Source of the DNA: Psychromonas sp. B3M02
Lineage (GTDB): Bacteria; Pseudomonadota; Gammaproteobacteria; Enterobacterales; Psychromonadaceae
Assembly (NCBI RefSeq): GCF_003318165.1
Contig: NZ_QOCB01000110.1
Span: 62,001-126,000 of the forward strand
Direction of reading: 5' to 3'
Length of the DNA stretch: 64,000 bases
The notes beneath the pieces were generated by a model that was not told where the DNA came from, did not search any database, and was given only the letters and a program-made list of their open reading frames with translations. How positions within the stretch are numbered: position 1 is the first letter of the stretch; each line of letters starts with the position of its first letter. The translations under genes were made by a program, and so were the position numbers. Positions 38,976 through 48,351 of the stretch are shown piece after piece.

Positions 38976-40409
38976 ATGAGCTTATACCCAGACCGTTTAT
39001 TAACGGAAGGCATACGTATCATTGAGAAAAGTACTCCATCAGACCAATTTCATGCAGATTACGCTGAGTTAAGTTTTGAACAAGCCTTAACTAAACGGAC
39101 TAAATTAGCTGAATTACGCTATCAAGTTGCACCAGTGTTAAAACACTTTCAGCAATTGTTTACGGTATTTTGTAGCTTATTATGCCTATTATTTTTTATA
39201 GTAGGCGCATCAAGTGTCTCGCAGTTATTGGTCAATCAAAGCAACTCTCAAATTAACTTTTTTTGGGCGATTGTTTTATTTCTAGCCCCTAATCTATTAT
39301 CACTTCTCGTCTGGTTATTTGTTTTTTGTAAACCCGGTGCTTTGAGCACCTCTTGGCTAGCTAATATGAGTCTCGCTTTGATCTCATTGTTAGATAAGTT
39401 ATTACATAAAACCACCGACCAACACCCTCATTATGTTGGGCTGTTTCGTTTTTATTTTGAGCATCAATTTGGCTCCTATTTTGGGCGAGCACGCTTATCT
39501 TTACTGAGCCATTTATGGTGGACATCTTATTTACTTGGCGCAACACTCTCTTTAATACTGGTGTTGGCTACTCATCAAGTAGACTTTATTTGGCAAACGA
39601 CCATTTTAAGTGAGGGGGTGTTCACTCAGATAACGCAATTATTAACTGCGTTACCAGATGCCTTGGGGATTGCAGTGCCCCATGCCAGTGATGTAACACA
39701 AGCCAGTATAAGTGCGGTTAATGAGTTGAATGCAGCACAACAAAGCAGAATCAGTTGGGCTAATCTCTTAATGTTTAGTCTAACCGTATATGCCTTGTTA
39801 CCACGTGTTGTGTTGATGTTATTTTTTAAACGTCGAGTGAAGCTTAAAAAACAGCAGTTCAAGATTAATTTTTCATTGTCTTATTATGTGCAATTAAAAG
39901 GGCTATTACAGCCAGTCAGTAGTCGCTCTTTTATCAGCGACCCTGATCTGGATAAGCAGCAGGGTGCAGAGGTAAAACAAGCTGAGGCAATACACACTAA
40001 GACTACCAATGAATTACCTAAGCAATCGTACTCTTTAGCCATAGAGCTCAACACACAATTATTAAATAAATTACAAGGTCAGCTTGATACCTCGACTGCC
40101 TTGATTAACGTCATTGATGGACAAACACAACAGCAAGCTCTGGCAGCATTGGATATCGCTAATGTGATGTCGTTAGTCATCTATGTGGACATTAAGCGCG
40201 TTCCAGATCGTGGTTGGTTAAGCTTTGTTAAAAGGTGTTATAGCAATAGTTCGAGAACCCTTTATTTGGTGATTTTAGGTGACATGGCGCTACCTGAAGG
40301 AGAACAAGATTCACTGCGCTTCAATAACTGGGTGGAGATGGCAGAACAAGCTAATATCGATGCAACATGCATTACTTATCAACAAATAAGTGAGGTTGAA
40401 GGTGAATAA
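38976..40409 (+). CDS. DUF2868-type membrane protein, partner of the adjacent GTPase
   Basis: A 477-residue protein recognised as DUF2868-like by its layout and partner. A soluble N-terminus (to about 60) precedes paired membrane helices near residues 65-90 and 98-120, one near 180-205, one near 260-285, and a C-terminal cytoplasmic domain of about 190 residues. Function is unknown. It follows trmH by 17 bases with AAAGGAGAG, and its stop overlaps the next gene's likely start, so it probably forms a complex with that GTPase (inference). Confidence 0.6.
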   Translation: MSLYPDRLLTEGIRIIEKSTPSDQFHADYAELSFEQALTKRTKLAELRYQVAPVLKHFQQLFTVFCSLLCLLFFIVGASSVSQLLVNQSNSQINFFWAIVLFLAPNLLSLLVWLFVFCKPGALSTSWLANMSLALISLLDKLLHKTTDQHPHYVGLFRFYFEHQFGSYFGRARLSLLSHLWWTSYLLGATLSLILVLATHQVDFIWQTTILSEGVFTQITQLLTALPDALGIAVPHASDVTQASISAVNELNAAQQSRISWANLLMFSLTVYALLPRVVLMLFFKRRVKLKKQQFKINFSLSYYVQLKGLLQPVSSRSFISDPDLDKQQGAEVKQAEAIHTKTTNELPKQSYSLAIELNTQLLNKLQGQLDTSTALINVIDGQTQQQALAALDIANVMSLVIYVDIKRVPDRGWLSFVKRCYSNSSRTLYLVILGDMALPEGEQDSLRFNNWVEMAEQANIDATCITYQQISEVEGE

Positions 40410-41787
40410 AGCATTATTATCCGTTGCGGTAGTTGGACACGCAAACACAGGAAAAACCTCATTAATTCGTACTCTATTACGCGATGCTAGTTTTGGTGAA
40501 ATTGCAGATAAAGCGGGTACAACACGTCATGTGGAAGGGGCTGAAATTCGTGTGGACAACAGCCAAAACTTAGTGATTTATGATACGCCAGGCTTAGAAG
40601 ATTCAATCTATTTATTACAAGTGATTGATGGCGCATCTCAACAATATGATGGTGTTGATCGCTTATTATCATTTATCGAAAATGAAAAAAAATTTCCCGA
40701 TTTAAGTCAAGAGCTTAAAGTCTTAAAAGCGTTATTAAGCAACGATATTATTTTTTATGTGGTAGATGTACGTGAACCCATTTTAGGAAAATATCGCGAC
40801 GAATTAAAAATATTAAGTTATGCCGCTAAACCTATTATTCCAGTATTAAACTTTATTGATTCACCAGGTGCCGATGTCGAAGCGTGGCAGACACAATTAG
40901 CACGTTTGAACTTACACGCCTTTGTGAGCTTCGATAGCGTCGTATTTCGTTTTTCTGATGAATTAAAAATCTATCAAAAGATGCAGACTTTACTGGCACA
41001 TAGAGAGCAACAACTTGCGCAGCTAATCGAACAGCGTAAACAACAATGGCAAGAAAGAGAAGCCGCGGCGCAACAGCTAATAGCGCAACTCTTAGTAGAA
41101 GCGGCTGCGTGTCGTTTTAAAGCCGATAACAATGAACAAAGTATTGAAATATTTAGTGGAAAGCTACAATCGCGTATTCGTGATTTGGAAAGACAAACAC
41201 TAACCCAATTATTAGCGCTGTATCAGTTTAAACAAGATGATATTGACCAACACGATTTACCTATCCAAGAAGGAGAATGGGAGCTAGATCTTTTTTCCTC
41301 GGATAACTTACAAGAGTTTGGGGTTAAAGCCACCAGCAATTTTGTTAAAGGTGCAGGTGTTGGTGTGGCCGTTGATCTAGTCGCTGCAGGGATGACCTTA
41401 GGTGCTGCTGCATTAGCGGGTGGTGTGGCTGGTGTGTTATGGGGGGTGAAGCAACGTTATTATGATGAAATTCAAGCTAAGGTAACTGGTCATCGTTACT
41501 TGTGTGCAGATGACCTAACCTTACAGGTGTTATGGGCAAGGCAACTCAGTTTGTTATTGGCTTTACAGCAGCGCGGTCATGCTAGTATGACTAAAGTTTC
41601 ATTAGCTGCTGTTCAGTCAGATAAAATTGAGCTGCCTAAAAAGTGGGGAAAATGGCTACGCAGAGCTCGTCAGCATCCGCAATGGTTGGCCTCTAATAAT
41701 AGTGACCAACCTCTGTTAGCAGATAAAAAACAGCTTATCATTGATCAAATAACCTCTGCTTTAGCGGCGATCAGCGAAGGAAAATAG
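40402..41787 (+). CDS. Era/TrmE-like GTPase with DUF3482 C-terminus
   Basis: A 461-residue GTPase from the GTG at 40402, 6 bases after a GAGG site and overlapping the preceding stop by 8 bases; an in-frame GTG at 40390 is also possible. The G domain (1-190) has G1 GHANTGKTS, G3 DTPGLED and a G4 position reading NFID in place of NKxD. A helical region follows, then a glycine/alanine-rich hydrophobic segment (GVGVAVDLVAAGMTLGAAAL, about 315-345) that could touch or enter the membrane. Function uncharacterised. Confidence 0.7.
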   Translation: MNKALLSVAVVGHANTGKTSLIRTLLRDASFGEIADKAGTTRHVEGAEIRVDNSQNLVIYDTPGLEDSIYLLQVIDGASQQYDGVDRLLSFIENEKKFPDLSQELKVLKALLSNDIIFYVVDVREPILGKYRDELKILSYAAKPIIPVLNFIDSPGADVEAWQTQLARLNLHAFVSFDSVVFRFSDELKIYQKMQTLLAHREQQLAQLIEQRKQQWQEREAAAQQLIAQLLVEAAACRFKADNNEQSIEIFSGKLQSRIRDLERQTLTQLLALYQFKQDDIDQHDLPIQEGEWELDLFSSDNLQEFGVKATSNFVKGAGVGVAVDLVAAGMTLGAAALAGGVAGVLWGVKQRYYDEIQAKVTGHRYLCADDLTLQVLWARQLSLLLALQQRGHASMTKVSLAAVQSDKIELPKKWGKWLRRARQHPQWLASNNSDQPLLADKKQLIIDQITSALAAISEGK

Positions 41788-41806
41788 CAGATTAAACCAT
41801 ACAAGC

Positions 41807-42709
41807 TTATAGTAAATCAGAAATAGAAATACCTAAGCCAACGGTATTTGTATATTCATTATATTCAATCAAGCTGTTCCCATACCCTGAGGTTACTTGT
41901 AAGTAACCCTTTACTTTTCCATAGAGTGGGAAGCTCCATGCTGCTTCAACGGAGCCTTTACTAAAGCCACTTTCAATATTATTTTGGCTGGTAAATGAAA
42001 AAACATGTTCGTTATGTTTATAGGCAATAATGGCTTTACCATGACCATAATAATCTAATAAATCAGGGTTATCGTCATCGTCACTGGCTTCTTCTAATCG
42101 ATACCAAGGGTTGATCGAGATAACCAAGTTTTGTCGATCAAAGATAAAACTACTGTCAATGCGGTTCCAGCTGCGAGAGTTGGGCTCTGATTTACCGTTA
42201 GACTGATGCACAAAGCCAATACTGGCAGCCTTAAAACGCCAACCAGAGCCTAAATTTTTATCGGCATCCCAGATCAAAAAGGCTTCTGGTTCATAGTTTG
42301 TTTCACGGAAGGGAGACGATGAGGCTGTATTATAAGCTTGCCATAATGATCGTTGTGTATAAGCCACATAACCTGAGATAGGCAAATCACCTATATTATG
42401 AAATAAAGGCATTTTAAAACTGATTTGAAATTTCACCTCTAAGCGTCGATACGTATTACCATCATTCTGATATATATCATAATCTTGGATTTTATCGTTA
42501 AAAGATAAGGGCAATAAATAGTTAGGTTTATGCGGTATAATTGAAAAATTAACCAGTTCACTAATTGCCTCATCTTCTAATCGCTCATCGATGGCATTTG
42601 TTTCTGGTAACAAGGTAACATCATCTTCAATAGGCTCTACGAGTGGCACTGTTTCAGCCAATACAAAAACATTCCATGTTGTTATCAAGATAAAAAAAAT
42701 AAAACGCAT
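41807..42709 (-). CDS. pldA: outer-membrane phospholipase A (OMPLA)
   Basis: A 300-residue protein from the ATG at 42709 (AAGGG site; an ATG at 42736 would only extend the signal peptide). It has a signal peptide to about residue 18, an acidic N-terminal stretch, and a 12-strand barrel. The active site is in place: His168 and Ser170 in GFVHQSNG, and Asn182 in SRSWNR. SPFRETNYEPE is a further family motif. It hydrolyses phospholipids misplaced to the outer leaflet. Convergent with the GTPase gene by 19 bases. Confidence 0.93.
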   Translation of the reverse strand: MRFIFFILITTWNVFVLAETVPLVEPIEDDVTLLPETNAIDERLEDEAISELVNFSIIPHKPNYLLPLSFNDKIQDYDIYQNDGNTYRRLEVKFQISFKMPLFHNIGDLPISGYVAYTQRSLWQAYNTASSSPFRETNYEPEAFLIWDADKNLGSGWRFKAASIGFVHQSNGKSEPNSRSWNRIDSSFIFDRQNLVISINPWYRLEEASDDDDNPDLLDYYGHGKAIIAYKHNEHVFSFTSQNNIESGFSKGSVEAAWSFPLYGKVKGYLQVTSGYGNSLIEYNEYTNTVGLGISISDLL

Positions 42710-42838
42710 ACTTATTCCCTTAAATAAAAGATGCATACCACAAAGTTTATGTATTACATTATCGTTAATGTAGGTTCAGTCTAAACTATTATAAGTTTAC
42801 GTATAGATTATTAAGCTTATAAGTTGCTAGGATTCAAA

Positions 42839-44911
42839 ATGAAATTAAATAAAATTCCTCTATCAGCACTAAAGGGTGTTGGTGCAAAAGTAGCTGAAAA
42901 ATTGAGTAAAATAGGCTTAAACTCAGTTGAGGATATGTTATTTCATTTACCTTTACATTATCAAGATCGCACTCGAATTTACCCTATTACAGCCATTAAA
43001 GATGGGATGCAGGTCAGTGTGCAAGGTGAAGTGGTCAGTTGCCAAGTACAGTTTGGTAAGCGTCGTATTTTAAAGTGTAAAATAAGCGATGGTGAAGGTA
43101 TCGCTACGCTTAACTTCTTTCACTTTAATGCTGGTCAAAAAAACAGTTTTAAAGAGGGGCAGTGGATACAATGTTTTGGTGAGTTCAAGCGAGGTTATCA
43201 AGGCTTAGAAGTGACTCATCCAGATTATTCATTAGTCAGCGAAAATATCACAGCTTCATTGGAAGAAGCGTTAACACCAATCTATCCAACAACAGAAGGG
43301 TTAAAGCAAAATAGCTTACGCCAGTTAACGGAACAAGCCTTACAACACCTACAACAAAACCAAGTTGAAGAGCTTATTCCTACCGCGTTGTTATCACACC
43401 CAATTAGCTTGTTTGATGCGTTAATGACCATTCATCGACCACCACCGTCGGCAAGTATTGAGCAGTTAGAAGATCGTTCGCATCCTGCTCAACAACGTTT
43501 AATTATTGAAGAGTTATTAGCGCAACAAATTAGTATGCTAGCGCTTCGTCATAAAGCCCAACAGCATCAAGCACCGGCATTGAATGGGACGGGACAGTTA
43601 TCTAACAAACTACTGGCGAATTTACCTTTTACACCAACGGGCGCACAACAACGGGTTAATCAAGAGATTCAGCAGGATCTGTTGACCAATGCGCCAATGA
43701 TGCGCTTAGTGCAAGGCGATGTGGGATCAGGTAAAACACTAGTGGCGGCATTAGCTGCATTAACAGCTATTGAGGCTGGGTATCAAGTCGCTTTAATGGC
43801 CCCGACAGAATTATTAGCAGAGCAGCATCTCTTAAATTTTCAACAATGGTTTGAGCCCTTAGATATCAGAGTGGGTATGTTATCAGGCAAGATGAAAGTG
43901 AAAGAGAAACGAGATCAATCTGAAAATATTACACTGGGCTTATCAAAAATGGTGGTAGGAACGCATGCGCTATTTTCCGATAATGTACAGTTTAATAACC
44001 TAGCCTTGATTATTGTTGATGAACAACATCGCTTTGGTGTGGATCAACGCTTATCACTCCGTGAAAAGGGTATTAATAATGGTTTAGTACCACATCAACT
44101 TACCATGACGGCAACCCCGATCCCACGTACCCTCGCTATGACCGCTTATGCGGATTTAAGTGTTTCTGTGATTGATGAGTTACCACCTGGCAGAACGCCA
44201 ATTCAAACCGTTGCTTTGGCTGATTCTCGACGAGATGAAATTATTCAACGTGTATACAAAGCTTGTAAAAATGAAGGACGACAAGCTTATTGGGTATGTA
44301 CCTTGATTGAAGAGTCTGAGGCCTTGGAGTGTCAGGCCGCGGAAGATACAGCCAATGAGTTACAATTGGCTTTAACTGATTTACGCATCGGTTTAGTGCA
44401 TGGGCGTATGAAAGCCGCTGAGAAGCAATATGTCATGGATGCATTTAAAGCTGGAGAGTTGGATCTGTTGGTGGCGACGACGGTAATAGAAGTGGGTGTT
44501 GATGTGCCCAACTCCAGTTTAATGATCATTGAAAACCCTGAGCGACTTGGTTTAGCACAGTTACATCAATTACGAGGCCGTGTAGGACGTGGTGACGTTG
44601 CCAGCCACTGTGTATTGTTGTACAAGTATCCTTTATCTAAAACCGCGTTAAAACGTCTTAATGTGCTCCGTGAAAGTAATGATGGTTTTTATATTGCAGA
44701 GCAAGACTTGGCGATTCGAGGACCGGGTGAAGTATTAGGGACAAAACAAACAGGGGTCGCTGATATGAAGATTGCTGATCTGTTAAGAGACCAGGTATTA
44801 ATTCCACAGGTACAGCAATTGGCGTTAACTTTAATTCAGTCTCACCCTGAGTATATCAAACCGCTGGTGGAGCGTTGGTTAGGGGATAAGCCTGTTTATG
44901 CTCAAGTGTAA
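42839..44911 (+). CDS. recG: ATP-dependent DNA helicase RecG
   Basis: A 690-residue RecG from the ATG at 42839 with AGGA; the TTG at 42824 is unlikely. The N-terminal wedge (OB) domain recognises branched DNA (about 60-150). Helicase motifs include QGDVGSGKTLVA (I), IIVDEQHRFGVDQR (II), TMTATPIPRTLA (III) and the C-terminal QLRGRVGRG. It reverses stalled forks and processes Holliday junctions. It is not next to spoT/trmH-spoU as in E. coli, though trmH is within 4 kb. Confidence 0.96.
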   Translation: MKLNKIPLSALKGVGAKVAEKLSKIGLNSVEDMLFHLPLHYQDRTRIYPITAIKDGMQVSVQGEVVSCQVQFGKRRILKCKISDGEGIATLNFFHFNAGQKNSFKEGQWIQCFGEFKRGYQGLEVTHPDYSLVSENITASLEEALTPIYPTTEGLKQNSLRQLTEQALQHLQQNQVEELIPTALLSHPISLFDALMTIHRPPPSASIEQLEDRSHPAQQRLIIEELLAQQISMLALRHKAQQHQAPALNGTGQLSNKLLANLPFTPTGAQQRVNQEIQQDLLTNAPMMRLVQGDVGSGKTLVAALAALTAIEAGYQVALMAPTELLAEQHLLNFQQWFEPLDIRVGMLSGKMKVKEKRDQSENITLGLSKMVVGTHALFSDNVQFNNLALIIVDEQHRFGVDQRLSLREKGINNGLVPHQLTMTATPIPRTLAMTAYADLSVSVIDELPPGRTPIQTVALADSRRDEIIQRVYKACKNEGRQAYWVCTLIEESEALECQAAEDTANELQLALTDLRIGLVHGRMKAAEKQYVMDAFKAGELDLLVATTVIEVGVDVPNSSLMIIENPERLGLAQLHQLRGRVGRGDVASHCVLLYKYPLSKTALKRLNVLRESNDGFYIAEQDLAIRGPGEVLGTKQTGVADMKIADLLRDQVLIPQVQQLALTLIQSHPEYIKPLVERWLGDKPVYAQV

Positions 44912-44936
44912 AATGCAGAGTAGCTATTGAATAAAA

Positions 44937-44967
44937 ACACCTAGTTTACGGGTAATAAACTAGGTGT
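44937..44967 (-). terminator. terminator between convergent recG and ntrC
   Basis: ACACCTAGTTTA and TAAACTAGGTGT form a perfect 12-bp stem. On the minus strand it is followed by five T, so it fits as the ntrC terminator and may also serve recG. Confidence 0.85.
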
Positions 44968-44993
44968 CAGTATCAGCTAAATTTCAGCTAAGC

Positions 44994-46394
44994 TTAGTCG
45001 GATAAGTTAAGCTCTTTAAGTTTACGAGTGAGTGTATTACGTCCCCAGCCTAAAAGTTTAGCCGCTTCATGTTTTTTACCTTGCGTGTGTTTTAATGCAC
45101 TTTGCAGCATTATTTTTTCAAACTCAGGTAATAATTGCCCTAAAATATTACTCTCGCCATTTTTTAATTGTGCATCAGCCCATTTCTTTAAGCTCTCTTG
45201 CCAAATCACTGGTTCGCCTTCTTGTTGCGGTGTTTCCTGTTCGCTTAATTCAGGTGGAAGGTCATTAATATGGACTTCTTGGCCACTGGCCATCACAGTT
45301 AACCAACGACAAATATTTTCTAATTGGCGAACATTACCTGGCCAAGGTAAATCACTTAAATAGTTAATAGTGGCTTTAGTAAGTTGTTTACTTTCTACAG
45401 TGAGTTCATTGGCGATATTCTGTAAAAAGTGGTTGGCTAATAATGCAATATCTTCACGGCGTTCTTTGAGTGCGGGTAGTTGCAAACGAATAACATTTAA
45501 ACGGTGGAACAAATCCTCTCGGAAGTCGCCGGTTTGCACTTTCTTCTCAAGGTTTTGGTGAGTTGCTGCAATGATACGTACGTCTACCTTAATCGCTTGA
45601 TGGCCGCCGACACGGTAAAACTGTCCATCCGCTAATACACGCAGTAAACGTGTTTGAACATCTAATGGCATATCACCAATTTCATCTAAAAACAGGGTGC
45701 CTCCATCAGCTTGCTCGAAACGTCCTTGGCGATTTGCAGCTGCCCCTGTGAAGGCGCCTTTTTCATGGCCAAATAATTCAGCTTCGATCAATTCTTTAGG
45801 AATCGCAGCCATGTTTAAAGCAATGAATGTTTCGTCTTTTCTTGGGCTATGCTTATGTAATGCCTGTGCAACTAACTCTTTACCTGTTCCCGATTGGCCG
45901 TTGATTAATACACTCATACTAGAGCGAGATAAACGTCCAATGACTCGGAAAACTTCCTGCATCGCTGGTGCTTCACCAATAATCTCTGGTGTTGCGATAG
46001 GTTGCAAATTAGGTTTTCTTTGTTGTTTTAGCTCTTTACTATGATTGAGGGCACGCTTGATAAGATCAGTTGCTTCATGAATATCAAAGGGTTTTGGGAG
46101 GTATTCAAACGCACCACTTTGATAAGCATTGACTGCACTGTCTAAATCGGAATGTGCGGTCATAATAATGATCGGTATCAGGGGGTAGCGTTGATGAATT
46201 TTCTGCATCAACTCTAAACCATCTATGCCAGGCATACGCACATCAGAGATAATAATCTCTGGTTGTTCAATAAGCAGTTGTTGCCATAAACATTCTGCAT
46301 CTGGGAAGCTAGCATGTTCAATATTTTCTGCTTTTAATGTGCGCTCTAATACCCAGCGAATGGCGTGGTCATCATCTACAATCCAAGCGGTCAT
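44994..46394 (-). CDS. glnG: nitrogen response regulator NtrC
   Basis: A 466-residue sigma-54 activator. The receiver domain (1-120) has phosphoacceptor Asp51 in SDVRMPG. The AAA+ domain has Walker A GQSGTGKELVAQ, the sigma-54-contacting GAFTGA loop, and FLDEIGDMPL. The Fis-type HTH at the end reads KKHEAAKLLGWGRNTLTRKLKEL. When phosphorylated by NtrB under nitrogen limitation it activates glnA and similar promoters. It lies 106 bases after ntrB on the same strand, downstream of two sigma-54-type glutamine synthetase promoters. Confidence 0.96.
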   Translation of the reverse strand: MTAWIVDDDHAIRWVLERTLKAENIEHASFPDAECLWQQLLIEQPEIIISDVRMPGIDGLELMQKIHQRYPLIPIIIMTAHSDLDSAVNAYQSGAFEYLPKPFDIHEATDLIKRALNHSKELKQQRKPNLQPIATPEIIGEAPAMQEVFRVIGRLSRSSMSVLINGQSGTGKELVAQALHKHSPRKDETFIALNMAAIPKELIEAELFGHEKGAFTGAAANRQGRFEQADGGTLFLDEIGDMPLDVQTRLLRVLADGQFYRVGGHQAIKVDVRIIAATHQNLEKKVQTGDFREDLFHRLNVIRLQLPALKERREDIALLANHFLQNIANELTVESKQLTKATINYLSDLPWPGNVRQLENICRWLTVMASGQEVHINDLPPELSEQETPQQEGEPVIWQESLKKWADAQLKNGESNILGQLLPEFEKIMLQSALKHTQGKKHEAAKLLGWGRNTLTRKLKELNLSD

Positions 46395-46500
46395 TATAGC
46401 TCCTTATTTTTTCTTATTATGTTCAATGTTATACCTACTAAATTAATGTGTGGCTCTGTTTTTTTGCACAATGTAGAGCGCATTATTAATGTAATGGGTA

Positions 46501-47562
46501 TTAAATTGGCAAAAAGACTGAAAATTCTGTTTTGCCTTTACTACTCTTAAATTCAATTCGTCCGTGATGTTGCTTAATTAACTCTTGCGCAATGGATAAC
46601 CCTAAGCCAGTACCATCTTTACGTCCAGTCACCATCGGATAAAAGAGGGTGCTGCGAAGGTGCATTGGGATACCAGGACCGGTATCGATAATCTTTATTT
46701 CAGTGGCTAAGCGTTGTGGCAAACCATTGATGGTCACTTGATGTGCAGTACGCGTACGCAATGTAATGGAGTTATTCTCCGGCATATTTTGTAAAGCTTG
46801 CACGGCATTTTGTATGATGTTCAAAAATGCTTGCTGTAATTGATCTGGTTGCATTTCAAAGTCAGGAATACTTGGGTCGTAATCGATATGTAAGGTGATA
46901 TTGTCTGGAATATCTAAGCTCACTAATTTACGCACTTTTTCTAATACAGAGTGAATATTGTGAATGCTTTTAGCACCGGGCTTTTGTGGGCCTAATAATC
47001 GGTTAACAAGCGCACTCAAGCGGTCTGCTTGTTCAATAATAATCTGGGTAAACTCTTTAAGGTCTGGGTTTGGTAATTCAGCTTCTAATAATTGTGCTGC
47101 ACCACGTAAACCACCTAGTGGGTTTTTAATTTCATGCGCTAAACCACGTACCAGTTCCTGTGCTGCTTTCTGTTGGTGTTCTTGATAGTGAACTTGACTA
47201 ATACGCTTTTGTTGCTCAATACAACGCATTTCTATCAGTATGTAAGGCGTAGCTTGGGTGTCGATATAACTCGCACTTAAATCGATTAATAACGGGCTGC
47301 CATCAATAAGCAGTGTTGTTTCATTTTCAGTAAATGAAGACTCTTCAAATAATAGGTTTTCTATCGACTCTGGTGAAAAGTGAAATTGTTCGGCGATACT
47401 TTTTAAGGTTTGACCATATAGTCGTTGTTTACTTTGCGATAGTAGTTGTTCACTAGCTGGGTTTGCATAGATCAAAGTCAATGAAGAATCTAACGCAACA
47501 AAAGCGGTTTTGGCTTCTTCAAGAAAGGTAGAGATTAGATTGAGACTAGGTTCTTTTAGCAT
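46501..47562 (-). CDS. glnL: nitrogen sensor kinase/phosphatase NtrB
   Basis: A 353-residue NtrB from the ATG at 47562; the TTG at 47610 lies inside the preceding gene. A PAS domain (about 10-115) precedes the dimerisation/His domain with His143 in LAHEIKNPLGGLRGAAQLLE. The ATPase domain has NIIQNAVQAL, IIDTGPGIP and DGTGLGLSI. It is cytoplasmic with no membrane segment, as expected. PII controls its kinase/phosphatase switch. It begins 10 bases after the DUF4124 gene stop, so the three genes are likely co-transcribed. Confidence 0.95.
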   Translation of the reverse strand: MLKEPSLNLISTFLEEAKTAFVALDSSLTLIYANPASEQLLSQSKQRLYGQTLKSIAEQFHFSPESIENLLFEESSFTENETTLLIDGSPLLIDLSASYIDTQATPYILIEMRCIEQQKRISQVHYQEHQQKAAQELVRGLAHEIKNPLGGLRGAAQLLEAELPNPDLKEFTQIIIEQADRLSALVNRLLGPQKPGAKSIHNIHSVLEKVRKLVSLDIPDNITLHIDYDPSIPDFEMQPDQLQQAFLNIIQNAVQALQNMPENNSITLRTRTAHQVTINGLPQRLATEIKIIDTGPGIPMHLRSTLFYPMVTGRKDGTGLGLSIAQELIKQHHGRIEFKSSKGKTEFSVFLPI

Positions 47563-47572
47563 GTTTTTTAAT

Positions 47573-48115
47573 CTACTTAATGGATATTCGTTGTAAATGA
47601 ACGGTAACAATTTGTGTTGTTGCTAATACTTGCCCATCTTCACCAATTAAATGTGCCTGAACTTGGTGTGTGCCTCGGTCAACATTGAGGGCTCTGATGG
47701 TTGGTGATATTTGTGGAGAGCCTAATGCTTGTCCATCTAAATATAATTGCAGTAATTGGGTGCTTTCTTTTTCTGGTGTGGTTTTCACATTAATTTCTAA
47801 TGTGCCTTCATTACTGCGGATCGCCGTATCGTCTTGCGGGTAGACAATTTCAGCTTGATATTTAACAGCCTCTTTTTTAACTTTTTCTAAATCTTGTTTA
47901 TTTTTTTTTGCAGCTTGTGCTTGGTGTGTATCAACAGGTTCTTGATTAGAGACTAAATTTTTATTTTCTACTGTGATTTGTGGTGTACCAGGAGGTGCTG
48001 TATCTGCAAAATGTGTTTTACCTTGGCTATCCACCCAACGGTAGATTTTTGTTTCAGCAAAGGAAAGTGTGGAATAGGTGCAAAGTAATAATGCTAAAAA
48101 TGTAGTTAATTTCAT
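47573..48115 (-). CDS. DUF4124 exported protein upstream of ntrBC
   Basis: A 180-residue protein. A signal peptide ends at SFAET. The DUF4124 motif follows: KIYRWVDSQGKTHFADTAPPG. A Lys/Gln-rich linker precedes a C-terminal Ig-like beta domain (DDTAIRSNEGTLEINV to TQIVTVHLQR). Molecular function is unknown. It sits directly before glnL, 10 bases apart; a DUF4124 gene in the glnA-glnL interval recurs in marine gammaproteobacteria as far as I recall. No nitrogen role is shown. Confidence 0.78.
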   Translation of the reverse strand: MKLTTFLALLLCTYSTLSFAETKIYRWVDSQGKTHFADTAPPGTPQITVENKNLVSNQEPVDTHQAQAAKKNKQDLEKVKKEAVKYQAEIVYPQDDTAIRSNEGTLEINVKTTPEKESTQLLQLYLDGQALGSPQISPTIRALNVDRGTHQVQAHLIGEDGQVLATTQIVTVHLQRISIK

Positions 48116-48310
48116 AATCTAAACCTTAAGTAGTAAATAGTTGATTGTCGAATAGCTAAAGGATTAAGACAATAAAAAAATTTACTGTAAACGAGGTTAT
48201 TCTATAAATGTTAACCTTTGCTCATATAAATGAGGTTGTTCAATGTAACAGTGATCTGCATTTTCTATTGATATAGTACTTACTTTCAAAGTGATAAATA
48301 TAAAATAAAA

Positions 48311-48333
48311 GGAGTGAGCGATAGCTCACCCCT
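48311..48333 (-). terminator. terminator after the type III glutamine synthetase gene
   Basis: GGAGTGAGC pairs with GCTCACCCC-type sequence around GATA. On the minus strand the stem is followed by TTTTATTTTAT. It lies 19 bases beyond the glnN stop. Confidence 0.85.
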
Positions 48334-48351
48334 GATTCTGCTTGGTCAATA

